DNA of 64,000 nucleotides from contig NZ_JADOVJ010000001.1 in assembly GCF_015752315.1 (NCBI RefSeq), positions 1,666,501 through 1,730,500 of the forward strand. Direction: 5' to 3'. Below, in pieces: positions 16,765-25,035 of this stretch. Under the pieces are notes generated by a model. It did no database searches. It was not told the origin of the DNA and saw nothing but the letters and a program-made list of their open reading frames with translations. The position numbers were made by a program, and so were the translations under genes. Numbering within the stretch: position 1 is the stretch's first letter; each line of letters starts with the position of its first letter. This stretch comes from Nocardioides luteus. Lineage in GTDB: Bacteria; Actinomycetota; Actinomycetes; Propionibacteriales; Nocardioidaceae.

Positions 16765-18279
16765 ATGTCTCTGACCTATCCCGAAGCATTCGACCTCGCG
16801 ACTGCTGTGTCCCAAGCGATCGTGAAGGACGTCGGTGACCGGGATGAACTGCGCTCGACGCTGAGTTCGCTCTCGGGCAGAGAGTGGCTTGTGCTGGATC
16901 AGGCGGCACGGTCCTACCGCCATCCGACGACCCCGGTCTCTGGCCTCCGAGGTTGGCTGGACGAGTGCCTGAACGAACCCGACGGGTTCGTTGCTGCGGT
17001 GACGAGCATGCATGTTGACGGACGGTTCAGGGAACGGGCGACACGGGCGCTGGGCGGGGTCGCAGGGCCTCTTGCGGCTGCGGCTCTTGGCGTACGTCTC
17101 CTCGATCACGTCCCTCAAGTTCGTCAGGCTGCCGCGGAGTCTCTCCAGTACGCCGACATGGTGGAGCATCTGGATCGCGTGATGGACGTCGTTCTCGCCG
17201 GACGCGAGAGGCGCTTCGGCAGCCACGCCATCGAGCTTGTGGAGTCGCGCGTGCGCTCTGAGGTGGGGGAGGAGACGCTGGCGACGATGCTCATGGCGTC
17301 GCCCCTGATGCGGGTAAGACGGCGCGGCGTCGAGATGGCGCATGGAATCGGCCTGCTGCCGGTTGAGCGGCTTCGTGAGATCGCGCGTACCGAGACGGAT
17401 CAGCTGGTCCTGGCCTGGTGTGCCGAGTGGCTGTTTGCCTCCAGGGAAGTGACGGACCTTGTCGATCTACTCGATGCTCGATCCGCGATGATCCGACAGG
17501 TTGTCGTGCTGGCCGTTGCGGACGACGACCTGACTGATGAGCGTCTGCTTGCGTTGGCAGTCGACCGGGTTCCGCGAGTTCGCGAGTCGGCTCGCTTCCG
17601 CGCGCGCAGGCGCGGTCTCGACGTCGCCGGCTGGTATCGAGCGCAACTGCAGCAAGACCTTCCGGGCCGTACCCAGGCCGCCGTCCTGGACGGGCTCCTT
17701 GCTGTCGGCGACGCAGCAGCAGACCTGCCGAGATTCGTCGGCGCGCTGACTAGTTCACGGCCCCGCGTGCGTGAGGTCGCCGTCCGAGCAGTCGCCCTCT
17801 GGGCGGGCCGCGACGAGGTACTTCGACTCTTGCCCGCGCTCCTCACAGATTCCAGCGGTCGGGTGTCCTCGGCCGCCGCACGTGCCCTCGGTCGGCTCGG
17901 GGCACCCGTCCGGATGGCGTCGGACGCATGGGCATCGGAACTTCGGTCGAACCGTCGCGCCGCGTGGCTCTTGGCGCGCTCCAACGGCGGTTGGGATCAG
18001 GTCGAGGCAGATCTCAGGCTCGCTGTAGACCAAGATGCTGAACTGGCCGGCCTCGGGCGCGCGCAAGTGTCGAACTGGTTGGAGGTCCGCGCAGCGACAA
18101 CCTGGCAGCCGATGAGCGCTGAGCAGCGAGCCCGAATTGCTGCACTGCTGGAGATGTGGGACGGACAACCAGGCGCGAAACGTGCCATCGCCTTTCATGC
18201 TGGACTCAAGACCGAGGTTTCAGAGGACAACTACGACGACGGCGTGGCGGCACAGAAGTGGTGGTGGCGGCGTCGTTGA
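16765..18279 (+). CDS. HEAT-repeat protein
   Basis: 504 residues from ATG 16765, which has GAGG about 10 bases upstream. The sequence is a chain of paired helices with HEAT periodicity: LGVRLLDHVPQVRQAAAESL, DLLDARSAMIRQVVVLAVADD, LTSSRPRVREVAVRAVALWAG and DSSGRVSSAAARALGRLGAP, each with the (V/S)R(x)xAAxAL signature. Such alpha-solenoids bind other proteins. There is no enzymatic domain. The C terminus (WWWRRR) looks ragged and may reflect a late frame change. It lies beside unknown small genes and repeated gene remnants, so a role in a mobile or conflict locus is possible. Confidence 0.78.
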   Translation: MSLTYPEAFDLATAVSQAIVKDVGDRDELRSTLSSLSGREWLVLDQAARSYRHPTTPVSGLRGWLDECLNEPDGFVAAVTSMHVDGRFRERATRALGGVAGPLAAAALGVRLLDHVPQVRQAAAESLQYADMVEHLDRVMDVVLAGRERRFGSHAIELVESRVRSEVGEETLATMLMASPLMRVRRRGVEMAHGIGLLPVERLREIARTETDQLVLAWCAEWLFASREVTDLVDLLDARSAMIRQVVVLAVADDDLTDERLLALAVDRVPRVRESARFRARRRGLDVAGWYRAQLQQDLPGRTQAAVLDGLLAVGDAAADLPRFVGALTSSRPRVREVAVRAVALWAGRDEVLRLLPALLTDSSGRVSSAAARALGRLGAPVRMASDAWASELRSNRRAAWLLARSNGGWDQVEADLRLAVDQDAELAGLGRAQVSNWLEVRAATTWQPMSAEQRARIAALLEMWDGQPGAKRAIAFHAGLKTEVSEDNYDDGVAAQKWWWRRR

Positions 18280-18348
18280 CGTCTCGTCGCATGTGCGAGA
18301 AGAGCATGTGACGTCGTCTCCTGACCAGCTGGTGGAAGGAGTGAAGGC

Positions 18349-18756
18349 ATGAGTCGGACCTCGTTCGTGAGCAAGCTTCGGGACCAGGTCATTCGGCCGC
18401 TGATCCAGAGCGCGCTGGTGGAGCAGGAGATCTCCGAGGTCACCGTCGCGGTCGTGGTCGGTACGGAGTTCTACAACTCGCTCCAAGACCCCGAGGAGCG
18501 TTGGACCTATCCCGAAGACGGGCACGAGTACGTCTGGGCGTACGTCACCTACCTGCCCACAAACGAGCGTTCTGGCTGGCGGTTGGGGCGCTCGGAGGAC
18601 CTTCACGATCCGATCGAGTTGGTGAATGCGCTCTGGCAGCTGGGCTCGGACTTCGAGGACTGGGTGTGCGAGACGACGTTTGCGTGGGGCGAGGAGCGCC
18701 ATGCCCGGGTTCCGAAGGTTCGAGATCTGCCTGAGTGGCTGACCGCCGGCGCCTGA
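18349..18756 (+). CDS. unknown protein, 135 residues (intact copy)
   Basis: ATG 18349 preceded by GGAAGGAG at good distance. It starts MSRTSFVSKLRDQVIRPLI and has AVVVGTEFYNSLQDPEERW, YVTYLPTNERSGWRLG and EDWVCETTFAWGEERHARVP. No family recognised; soluble and acidic, probably alpha/beta. A decayed paralogue lies at 12898-13326. A perfect hairpin overlaps its stop codon and separates it from the convergent oxidoreductase. Confidence 0.7.
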   Translation: MSRTSFVSKLRDQVIRPLIQSALVEQEISEVTVAVVVGTEFYNSLQDPEERWTYPEDGHEYVWAYVTYLPTNERSGWRLGRSEDLHDPIELVNALWQLGSDFEDWVCETTFAWGEERHARVPKVRDLPEWLTAGA

Positions 18757-18774
18757 GGGTCGCTCAGGCGCCGG
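18746..18774. terminator. bidirectional hairpin terminator
   Basis: CCGGCGCCTGAG (18746-18757) and CTCAGGCGCCGG (18763-18774) form a perfect 12-bp stem with a 5-base loop between two convergent genes. The stop codon of the left gene lies in the left arm. The duplicated locus at 13320 has lost this pairing. Confidence 0.75.
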
Positions 18775-18782
18775 TGAGCACC

Positions 18783-19667
18783 TCAGACGTACGGCCGGAT
18801 GGCGTCGATGATGCGGGACCAGTTCTCCGCGCCGTACCCACGCGAGCGGGCCCAGGAGTAGTGGGCCTGGACGGCGCGGGGGAGGTCGGTGTCGATGCCG
18901 GCGGCCTCGCTGGCCTCGACGAGGTGGTCAGCGGTGGCGCCCATCATCGTCACGGTGCTGAGGTGGCCGGGGTGCTTGCCCGCCTCGAGCTGGGCGCCGA
19001 GGTCCTCGCCGGCGGCGAGCATCGGCGGGATTCCGGCGAGGGTCTGCATGAGCTCGGGCAGAGCAGCCGAAGGCTTGATGCCGCCCGTCTCCAGCAGCGC
19101 GACGGCGTGGAGGAGCGAGGAGAGTGAGGTCAGGAAGATGTCCAGGTTGGCCTGGTACATCAGTTGCGCGAGCCCCGGATCCTCGCCCAGGTAGCGGACC
19201 GACCCGATGCGGGCCAGCGCGTCCTGGTGCAAAGACAACACGGAGGCGGGGCCGCTGACATAGACGTACGCATCGGGCGTCCCGACCATCGGGGCCGGGA
19301 CCATCACGCCGCCGGTGAGGAAGTGCGCGCCGCGCGCGGCAACCCAGGCGGCACCCTCACGCGTCCCGTCCGGCGACTCGGAGCCGAGGTTGACGATCGT
19401 GCGTCCCTCGAGCTCGTCGGTGGCGGAGTCGAGCACCTCGTACATCGCCTGGTAGTCGGTCAGGCTGAGGATGACCAGGTCGCTCGCCGCGACGGCCTTC
19501 GCCGGCGAGTCCGCCAGCTGGGCGCCGGCGGCGACGACCTCGTCGGCTCGCGAGGCCGTGCGGTTCCATACGGTCACCGGATGCCCGGCGGCGAGCAGGC
19601 TGTGGACCATCGCCTGACCCATGGGGCCCAGGCCGATGACGGTGACGGCGGTGAGAGGTTGATTCAT
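18783..19667 (-). CDS. imine reductase-like NAD(P)-dependent oxidoreductase
   Basis: 294 residues. The N-terminal Rossmann motif VIGLGPMGQAMVHSLLAAGH and VWNRTASRAD (NADPH type, with Arg after the second strand) are followed by the 6-phosphogluconate dehydrogenase-like all-helical domain (GLAQLMYQANLDIFL). This layout is that of beta-hydroxyacid dehydrogenases and their imine-reductase branch, which reduce cyclic imines. It is divergent from an HxlR regulator with a dyad between them, implying induction by a reactive compound. Two 3'-end copies of this gene occur at 13350 and 15318. Confidence 0.85.
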   Translation of the reverse strand: MNQPLTAVTVIGLGPMGQAMVHSLLAAGHPVTVWNRTASRADEVVAAGAQLADSPAKAVAASDLVILSLTDYQAMYEVLDSATDELEGRTIVNLGSESPDGTREGAAWVAARGAHFLTGGVMVPAPMVGTPDAYVYVSGPASVLSLHQDALARIGSVRYLGEDPGLAQLMYQANLDIFLTSLSSLLHAVALLETGGIKPSAALPELMQTLAGIPPMLAAGEDLGAQLEAGKHPGHLSTVTMMGATADHLVEASEAAGIDTDLPRAVQAHYSWARSRGYGAENWSRIIDAIRPYV

Positions 19668-19702
19668 GAGGACAATCCTCGGCCTTTACGTACGATAGCG
19701 GG

Positions 19703-19727
19703 AGTACCCACTATTTCCTGGGGTACT
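19703..19727. promoter_or_regulatory. HxlR operator (inverted repeat)
   Basis: AGTACCC (19703-19709) and GGGTACT (19721-19727) form a perfect 7-bp dyad with an 11-bp spacer in the divergent promoter between the imine-reductase-like gene and the HxlR gene. The size and GTAC-type arms fit winged-helix HxlR dimers. Confidence 0.6.
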
Positions 19728-19754
19728 TACCAGAAGGTGAGTGAGGAGAACCCG

Positions 19755-20138
19755 ATGGCGAAGGCGCCCCGAAACGGCCCCTACATCTGCGGCATCGACG
19801 CCGCGCTCGACGTGGTCAGCGGCAAGTGGAAGGGGCTGATCCTGTGGGAGCTCGACAACTACGGCGTACGCCGCTTCGCGGAGCTCCGCCGCGGCCTGCC
19901 CGGCGTCAGCGAGAAGATGCTGACCCAGCACCTGCGCGAGATGGAGCAGGACGGGCTGGTGCACCGGGAGGTGTATGCCGAGGTGCCGCCGCGGGTGGAG
20001 TACTCGCTGACCGAGCACGGACGCAGCCTCAACGCCGCGCTCGGGCCGCTGGGACGCTGGGGCATGGACCGTATCGCCCGCGAGCGCACCGAGCTGGTCG
20101 AGCACCGCGACGCCGAGATCCTGCCCCGACCGTCGTAA
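19755..20138 (+). CDS. HxlR family winged-helix regulator
   Basis: 127 residues. The HxlR signature is complete: CGIDAALDVVSGKWKGLILW, RRFAELRRGLPGVSEKMLTQ, then REMEQDGLVHREVYAEVPPR and VEYSLTEHGRSL. The single cysteine in YICGIDAAL could sense electrophiles as in other family members. GAGGAG sits seven bases before ATG 19755. It presumably controls the divergent oxidoreductase through the dyad at 19703-19727. Confidence 0.92.
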   Translation: MAKAPRNGPYICGIDAALDVVSGKWKGLILWELDNYGVRRFAELRRGLPGVSEKMLTQHLREMEQDGLVHREVYAEVPPRVEYSLTEHGRSLNAALGPLGRWGMDRIARERTELVEHRDAEILPRPS

Positions 20139-20144
20139 CCGGCC

Positions 20145-21062
20145 TCAGGCCGAGACCGGCACGTGCTCGCGCAGGAACGCGAGCTGGTCGGCGATCACGG
20201 TGCTGAAGAGCGGCTCGACATACGGGTCGAAGTGGCCCCCGGGGTAGACACGTACGGTCGCGTCGGCCATGCGCGCAGCCGTCTCCTCCGCGACATGGCG
20301 AGGGGTGATCGCGTCCGACTCGACGATCTGGACCAGAGCAGGGCAGGTGACTCCGCGGGCCCATCGCCTCGGGGAGTACAGGCCGATCTTGAGCACGATC
20401 CGTGCGGCCACCTCGACGGGGTAGTCGCCGTTCTCGAGCCCGGACTCGGAGATGAGCGTGTCCATGCCGGGCAGCGCGTCGGGAGTGGTCATCACGGCGG
20501 TCTCCCCGGGTCGGCCTGCCGCGTCGACGTACACAGGCCCTCGCCTCGTCCAGGCGCTGATCTGGTCGCGGATGCCGGCCATCCCGACGCGCAGGCTGGG
20601 AACGAGGCCGGTCGCGCGGACGGCTGCGGGGCCGCTGACGTGCGGGACCTGGGCGATGATCGCCGCGAGCGGCTCGCCCTGTCCGGCGAGGCTGATGACG
20701 TGGCCGCCGGAGAAGGACGTACCCCAGGCGACCACGCGCTCGGCGTCGACCCCGGGAAGGCTGCGGGCGTAGGCCAGCGCTGCCCGCCAGTCCTGGTGCT
20801 GCATCGCCACGTCGAGCAGCTGGCGGGGCGTGCCGGCGCTCTCGCCGAAGCCGCGGTAGTCGAAGACGGCGACTGCGTAGCCCGCGGCGGCGAACTCCTC
20901 GGCGTAGGCATACAGCCGCAGGGCGCGGACGCCTCCGAACCCGTGAGCCATGACGATCACCGGGACGGGCACCGGCTGCCCGGACGGCCGGTAGACACGT
21001 ACGGCGCACTCGACGCCCTGGGACGGGAAGGTCCCTTCGGACCAGGTGAAACGGTCGTTCAC
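20145..21062 (-). CDS. alpha/beta hydrolase (dienelactone hydrolase/X-Pro peptidase-like)
   Basis: 305 residues. The oxyanion HGFGG and FDYRGFGESAG are followed by the nucleophile elbow GTSFSGGH (Ser near residue 122) and the late His in YPGGHFDPY. The helical cap between (RDQISAWTRRGPVYVDAAG) fits the family of YcjY-like and xylan-esterase-like hydrolases. The substrate is unknown. It is divergent from the TetR gene at 21143; a dyad in the gap suggests repression by that TetR. Confidence 0.85.
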   Translation of the reverse strand: MNDRFTWSEGTFPSQGVECAVRVYRPSGQPVPVPVIVMAHGFGGVRALRLYAYAEEFAAAGYAVAVFDYRGFGESAGTPRQLLDVAMQHQDWRAALAYARSLPGVDAERVVAWGTSFSGGHVISLAGQGEPLAAIIAQVPHVSGPAAVRATGLVPSLRVGMAGIRDQISAWTRRGPVYVDAAGRPGETAVMTTPDALPGMDTLISESGLENGDYPVEVAARIVLKIGLYSPRRWARGVTCPALVQIVESDAITPRHVAEETAARMADATVRVYPGGHFDPYVEPLFSTVIADQLAFLREHVPVSA

Positions 21063-21080
21063 GGAGGACTCCCGGGCTCG

Positions 21081-21099
21081 TCTTGAATGGCGTGCAAGA
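21081..21099. promoter_or_regulatory. possible TetR operator
   Basis: TCTTG (21081-21085) and CAAGA (21095-21099) form a dyad with a 9-bp spacer in the 80-bp divergent region between the hydrolase and tetR. A second looser TCTT/AAGA pair follows at about 21109-21131. Short arms, so moderate at best. Confidence 0.35.
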
Positions 21100-21142
21100 A
21101 AGGTACGCGTCTTCTAGAACGGCAGTCAAGATAAGATTGCGT

Positions 21143-21700
21143 ATGCCTCGAAACCGCAGACCCCAGGATCGTGAGGAGAAGCGGCAGGAGATCGTCCACG
21201 CCGCGGCGACTCTGTTCACCGAGGTCGGCTACGACGAGACGTCGACGACGAAGATCGCGACGGCCGCCGGCGTGACGACCACGACGATCTACTGGTACTT
21301 CGCGGACAAGGACGCGCTTCTCGTCGCCGTCCTCGATCATGTTCTCGAAGCGGCGCTCGCCGAGGCCGCTCTCCACTCACAACGTCCGTGGGCCGATCAG
21401 GTTCTCTGGGCCATCGATCGGTTGGAGAAGTATCGGCGGCTCGTCACGGTGGTGCATGCGCGCGCTTCGACCTCTGAGTCCATCGGCGCCTGGCACGACG
21501 AGTTCCACCGCCTTGTCGACTCGATGATGGTCGAAGGATTTCGGGCTGCCGGTGTCCCGGAGAGCGATGTGGGCGCGATGACGAAGATCGGTGTCTTCGT
21601 GGTCGAGGGTCTCCTGATGCACCCGCAGTCCGAGCAGGATCGTCGGGCTGTCGTCACCCTCCTCACGGATCAGGCCCGTCGGGGCTCCACCTCGTCCTGA
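21143..21700 (+). CDS. TetR family transcriptional regulator
   Basis: 185 residues from ATG 21143 (MPRNRRPQDREEKRQEIVHA). The HTH spans AATLFTEVGYDETSTTKIA to VTTTTIYWYFADKDALL, typical of TetR. The C-terminal helical domain would bind an unknown effector. The upstream ATG at 21083 lies inside the putative operator and was not chosen. The 3' end overlaps the convergent MmyB-type regulator by about 30 bp. Confidence 0.88.
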   Translation: MPRNRRPQDREEKRQEIVHAAATLFTEVGYDETSTTKIATAAGVTTTTIYWYFADKDALLVAVLDHVLEAALAEAALHSQRPWADQVLWAIDRLEKYRRLVTVVHARASTSESIGAWHDEFHRLVDSMMVEGFRAAGVPESDVGAMTKIGVFVVEGLLMHPQSEQDRRAVVTLLTDQARRGSTSS

Positions 21701-22533
21701 CGGGTAGGAAGCCCCGCGGAGGCCAGCAGAGCCAGCTTCTCCGCGTCGGGTGAGCCGGCGTCGGGGTGGTAGACGACGAGCATCAGGTCGTCGGTGCCGT
21801 TGATCGTCAGCCGCTCCCGGTTGAGGGTGAGCTCGCCGACCTGCGGATGGTTCATCTTGATCGGGGCGCCGGTCTGGGCGCGTACGTCATGGCGTGCCCA
21901 GAGCTGCCGGAACCGTGCGCTGGCCAGGGAGAGCTCGCCGATGAGCTCGATGAACCGAGGGTCGTCGATGTCGGTGCCCACCGCCTGGCGCAGGTTGCCG
22001 ACGAAGCACTCCGTCATCGACTCCCACTCCGGGTGGAACTCCTGCTGGCTCGGGTCGAGGAACTGGTCGCGCAGCTGGTTGCCGCCCGGCGCGAGCCTCG
22101 GCGAGAGCGCGCGGGCGAGACTGTTGGCCGCGAGGATGTCGAAGTAGCGCCCCTCGATGAACGCGGGCTGCACCATCGAGTCGAGCAGCTTGAGCGCCCC
22201 GGGCGGGACGGTCTCCTTGCGTCGGCGTGGCCGACGGCGGCGGGGAGCCTCCGCGACCAGCGACATCACGTGGGCGGTGTGGTCGTCGTCGAGCTGGAGC
22301 ACGCGGGCGATCGACTCGAGCACCTGCGCCGACGGGTTGCGGTCGCGGCCGCGCTCCAGGCGCAGGTAGTAGTCCGCGCTGATGCCGGCCAGCATCGCGA
22401 CCTCCTCGCGGCGCAGCCCGGGGACGCGACGTACGCCCATGGCGGGGATGCCCGCCGCCTCGGGCGTCACCAGCGCCCGCCTGGCCTGGAGGAACGCGCC
22501 CAGCGGGTTCGTCGCCTCGCTCATCTCTGCCAC
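21670..22533 (-). CDS. XRE/MmyB-type helix-turn-helix regulator
   Basis: 287 residues. An N-terminal XRE HTH (GLRREEVAMLAGISADYYLRLE, quoted to show the RRxEVAxLAGIS core) is followed by the MmyB-like ligand-binding PAS-type domain (VQPAFIEGRYFDILAANSLA, ESMTECFVGNLRQAVG, HPQVGELTLNRERL). In Streptomyces and relatives such regulators are adjacent to and control short-chain dehydrogenase genes, as here. Start at 22533, or ATG 22524 as alternative. Confidence 0.9.
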   Translation of the reverse strand: MAEMSEATNPLGAFLQARRALVTPEAAGIPAMGVRRVPGLRREEVAMLAGISADYYLRLERGRDRNPSAQVLESIARVLQLDDDHTAHVMSLVAEAPRRRRPRRRKETVPPGALKLLDSMVQPAFIEGRYFDILAANSLARALSPRLAPGGNQLRDQFLDPSQQEFHPEWESMTECFVGNLRQAVGTDIDDPRFIELIGELSLASARFRQLWARHDVRAQTGAPIKMNHPQVGELTLNRERLTINGTDDLMLVVYHPDAGSPDAEKLALLASAGLPTRQDEVEPRRA

Positions 22534-22575
22534 CTCATGCCTCCAGCCTAGGTCGGCCCCGAGCGGACAGAGGGG

Positions 22576-22604
22576 GTCCTGTCAGGCCCCGGTCTGACCA
22601 GGAC
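22576..22604. promoter_or_regulatory. MmyB-type operator candidate
   Basis: GTCCTGTCAG (22576-22585) and CTGACCAGGAC (22594-22604) form an imperfect dyad (one extra base) in the divergent region between the regulator and the SDR gene. A TAGCGT hexamer at about 22629-22634 could be the SDR -10 box. Confidence 0.45.
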
Positions 22605-22682
22605 TCTGGGTGGACCCGGCCGGCGTGCCTAGCGTCGAAGACGGGCCCGACCGGGCCGTCTGTCGAAAGGGAAGAACACGCA

Positions 22683-23378
22683 ATGACCGTCGCACTCATC
22701 ACCGGCGCCAACAAGGGCATCGGCTTCGAGACCGCCCGCCAGCTCACCGAGGCCGGCTACGACGTCTACCTCGGCGCACGGGACGTCGAGCGAGGAGAGA
22801 AGGCCGCGGCCGAGCTCGGCGCGCGCTTCGTACAGCTCGATGTCACCGACGACGCCTCCGTCACCGCCGCTCTGGCGACCGTCGAGGAGGCCGAGGGGCG
22901 CCTCGACGTACTCGTGAACAACGCCGGTGTCCTCGTCGCCGAACCGCTCGACGGCCCGACCGCGCTGCGGGTCTTCGACATCAACGCGGTCGGGATCGTA
23001 CGCGTCACCGAGGCCGCCCTGCCGCTGCTGCGCCGCTCGGAGGACCCACGCGTGGTCAACGTGTCCAGCAGCATGGGCTCGTTCTGGGCCAACACCACGC
23101 CCGGCCGGGTCGAGCAGGGGATGTTCCTGCCGCTCTACGCCGCATCCAAGGCCGCCGCCAGCATGCTGACGGTCCAGTACGCCAAGGCGTACCCCGACAT
23201 CAGGTTCAACGCCGTCGAGCCAGGTCCCACGGCCACCGACATGACCGCCGGCTTCGGCATCGACGACATCGCCGGCCCGCCTGCGGAGAGCGCGAAGATC
23301 GTCGTACGCCTCGCCACGCTGGACCTCGACGTCCCCACCGGAACACTCCAGGACAAGGACGGCGAGCTCGCGTGGTAG
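22683..23378 (+). CDS. short-chain dehydrogenase (carbonyl reductase-like)
   Basis: 231 residues. TGANKGIGFETARQL is the cofactor motif and NNAGV the structural motif; NVSSSMGSF supplies Ser, and YAASKAA the Tyr and Lys. The TGANKGIG variant groups it with carbonyl reductase-like SDRs. AAGGGAAG precedes the ATG. It is divergent from the MmyB-type regulator, its likely controller. The substrate is unknown. Confidence 0.92.
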   Translation: MTVALITGANKGIGFETARQLTEAGYDVYLGARDVERGEKAAAELGARFVQLDVTDDASVTAALATVEEAEGRLDVLVNNAGVLVAEPLDGPTALRVFDINAVGIVRVTEAALPLLRRSEDPRVVNVSSSMGSFWANTTPGRVEQGMFLPLYAASKAAASMLTVQYAKAYPDIRFNAVEPGPTATDMTAGFGIDDIAGPPAESAKIVVRLATLDLDVPTGTLQDKDGELAW

Positions 23379-23448
23379 TGGTCACATCCGGCGGTTATCG
23401 GCCGTTCGCGATTTGGGCGGGGGAGCGGAGCCTTGTGAACCTGAGGTA

Positions 23449-24918
23449 ATGAGCCAACTGAAAAGTGAGACCACCGCCGGCGATCCCGGCGAGCGGTCTT
23501 TCCTCGGCCAGCCGCGCGTCCTCGCCAACCTGTTCGGCGTCGAGCTGTGGGAGCGGTTCAGCTTCTACGGCATGCAGGGCATCCTGGCGATCTACCTCTA
23601 CTACTCCGCGGCCCAGGGCGGCCTCGGGATCAGCGAGACGGTCGCGCTCGGGATCGTCGGTGCGTACGGCGGTGCGGTCTACCTCTCGACCATCATCGCG
23701 GCCTGGATCGCCGACCGCCTGCTCGGCGCGGAGCGAACGCTCTTCGCCTCCGCCTGCCTGGTCGTCCTCGGCCACCTCGGCCTCGCGCTGATCCCCGGGA
23801 TCGCCGGGGTCGGCGTCGGGCTCGTCCTGATCGCGCTCGGCTCGGGCGGCGTGAAGGCCAATGCGTCCTCCCTCGTCGGCACCCTGTACGCCGCCGATGA
23901 CGAGCGCCGCGACGCCGGCTTCTCGCTCTTCTACCTGGGCATCAACCTGGGCGCCCTGGTCGGTCCGCTGCTGACCGGGCTGCTGCAGAAGCAGTGGGGC
24001 TTCCACTTCGGCTTCGGTCTCGCCGCGGTCGGGATGATCCTCGGTCTGGTGCAGTACGCCGTGGGCCGCCGCGCGCTGCCTGCCGCGAGCCGCGTCGTCC
24101 CCAACCCGCTTCCCGCCGCCGAGCGTGGCCGTTGGATCGGCATCGCGGTCGCCGCGGTGGCGCTCATCGTGGTGCTCTGCCTGACCGGCGTCATCACCGC
24201 GCCGCGCCTGGCCAACATCGTGATCGGCATCAGCATCGTCGCCGCGGTCGCGCTCTTCGCCGTCATCCTTTCCAGCCGGCTGATCTCCTCGGTCGAGCGG
24301 AGCCGGGTGTGGGCGATGGTGCCGCTCTTCGTGGCCAGCGCCGTCTTCTGGTCGCTCTACCAGCAGCAGTTCACCGTCATGGTGGTCTACTCCGACCAGC
24401 GCCTGGACCGCGACATCTTCGGCTGGGAGATGCCGGTCTCCTGGGTCAACTCGATCAACCCGGTCTTCATCATCCTGCTCGCCGGCGTCTTCGCCGCCCT
24501 GTGGACCAAGCTCGGCTCCCGTCAGCCGTCGACGCCGGTGAAGTTCGGTCTCGGCACCATCTTGATGGGGCTGGCGTTCTGGGCGTTCCTGCTGATGCCG
24601 AGCGGTGCGCACTCGGTGCCGCTGATCGGCCTGGCGTTCATCCTGCTGCTCTTCACCCTCGCCGAGCTGCTGCTCTCGCCGGTCGGCCTGTCCCTGGCCA
24701 CCAAGCTCGCCCCGCAGCGCTTCCAGACCCAGATGATGGCGCTGTTCTTCCTCTCGGTCGCGCTCGGCACCGCGATGTCCGGCCGCCTGGCCGAGTTCTA
24801 CGACGTCTCCAACGACAGCGGGTTCTTCTGGTGGGTCGGCCTCGCCTCCGTCGTCGTCGGAGTGCTCCTGCTCGTCGGCAACCGGCCCATCCGGCGGCTG
24901 ATGGCCGGCGTGCACTGA
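23449..24918 (+). CDS. proton-dependent oligopeptide transporter (POT/PTR2 family)
   Basis: 489 residues with about 14 hydrophobic segments. The family signature is clear: LFGVELWERFSFYGMQGIL (the ExxERF motif that couples protons), then GGVKANASSLVGTLY and the FSLFYLGINLGALVGP helix. It imports di- and tripeptides with protons. CTGAGG lies just before ATG 23449; the longer frame from 23413 begins with TTG and lacks a ribosome site. Monocistronic, ending in a strong hairpin. Confidence 0.95.
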   Translation: MSQLKSETTAGDPGERSFLGQPRVLANLFGVELWERFSFYGMQGILAIYLYYSAAQGGLGISETVALGIVGAYGGAVYLSTIIAAWIADRLLGAERTLFASACLVVLGHLGLALIPGIAGVGVGLVLIALGSGGVKANASSLVGTLYAADDERRDAGFSLFYLGINLGALVGPLLTGLLQKQWGFHFGFGLAAVGMILGLVQYAVGRRALPAASRVVPNPLPAAERGRWIGIAVAAVALIVVLCLTGVITAPRLANIVIGISIVAAVALFAVILSSRLISSVERSRVWAMVPLFVASAVFWSLYQQQFTVMVVYSDQRLDRDIFGWEMPVSWVNSINPVFIILLAGVFAALWTKLGSRQPSTPVKFGLGTILMGLAFWAFLLMPSGAHSVPLIGLAFILLLFTLAELLLSPVGLSLATKLAPQRFQTQMMALFFLSVALGTAMSGRLAEFYDVSNDSGFFWWVGLASVVVGVLLLVGNRPIRRLMAGVH

Positions 24919-24946
24919 TCTCTGCGGCGTACGCGTCCGAAGGTGT

Positions 24947-24980
24947 GTTCCGGGCGAACGAAAATTCGTTCGCCCGGAAC
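24947..24980. terminator. perfect 16-bp hairpin between convergent genes
   Basis: GTTCCGGGCGAACGAA (24947-24962) is followed by AA and its exact reverse complement (24965-24980), so the full 34 bp are palindromic. It lies between the peptide transporter and the convergent LPXTG gene and can terminate both strands. Unlike its surroundings, the centre is AT-rich. Confidence 0.75.
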
Positions 24981-25035
24981 AGCGGCCACCCGGCCGCGGG
25001 GGCCTCACCCGAGTCATGCCCGCCTGGAAGGTGGG

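Noticed and set aside
23395..25017. 540-codon minus-strand frame opposite the peptide transporter
   Set aside because: Composition of Asp/Gly/Arg without domain; the plus strand has the ExxERF transporter motif.
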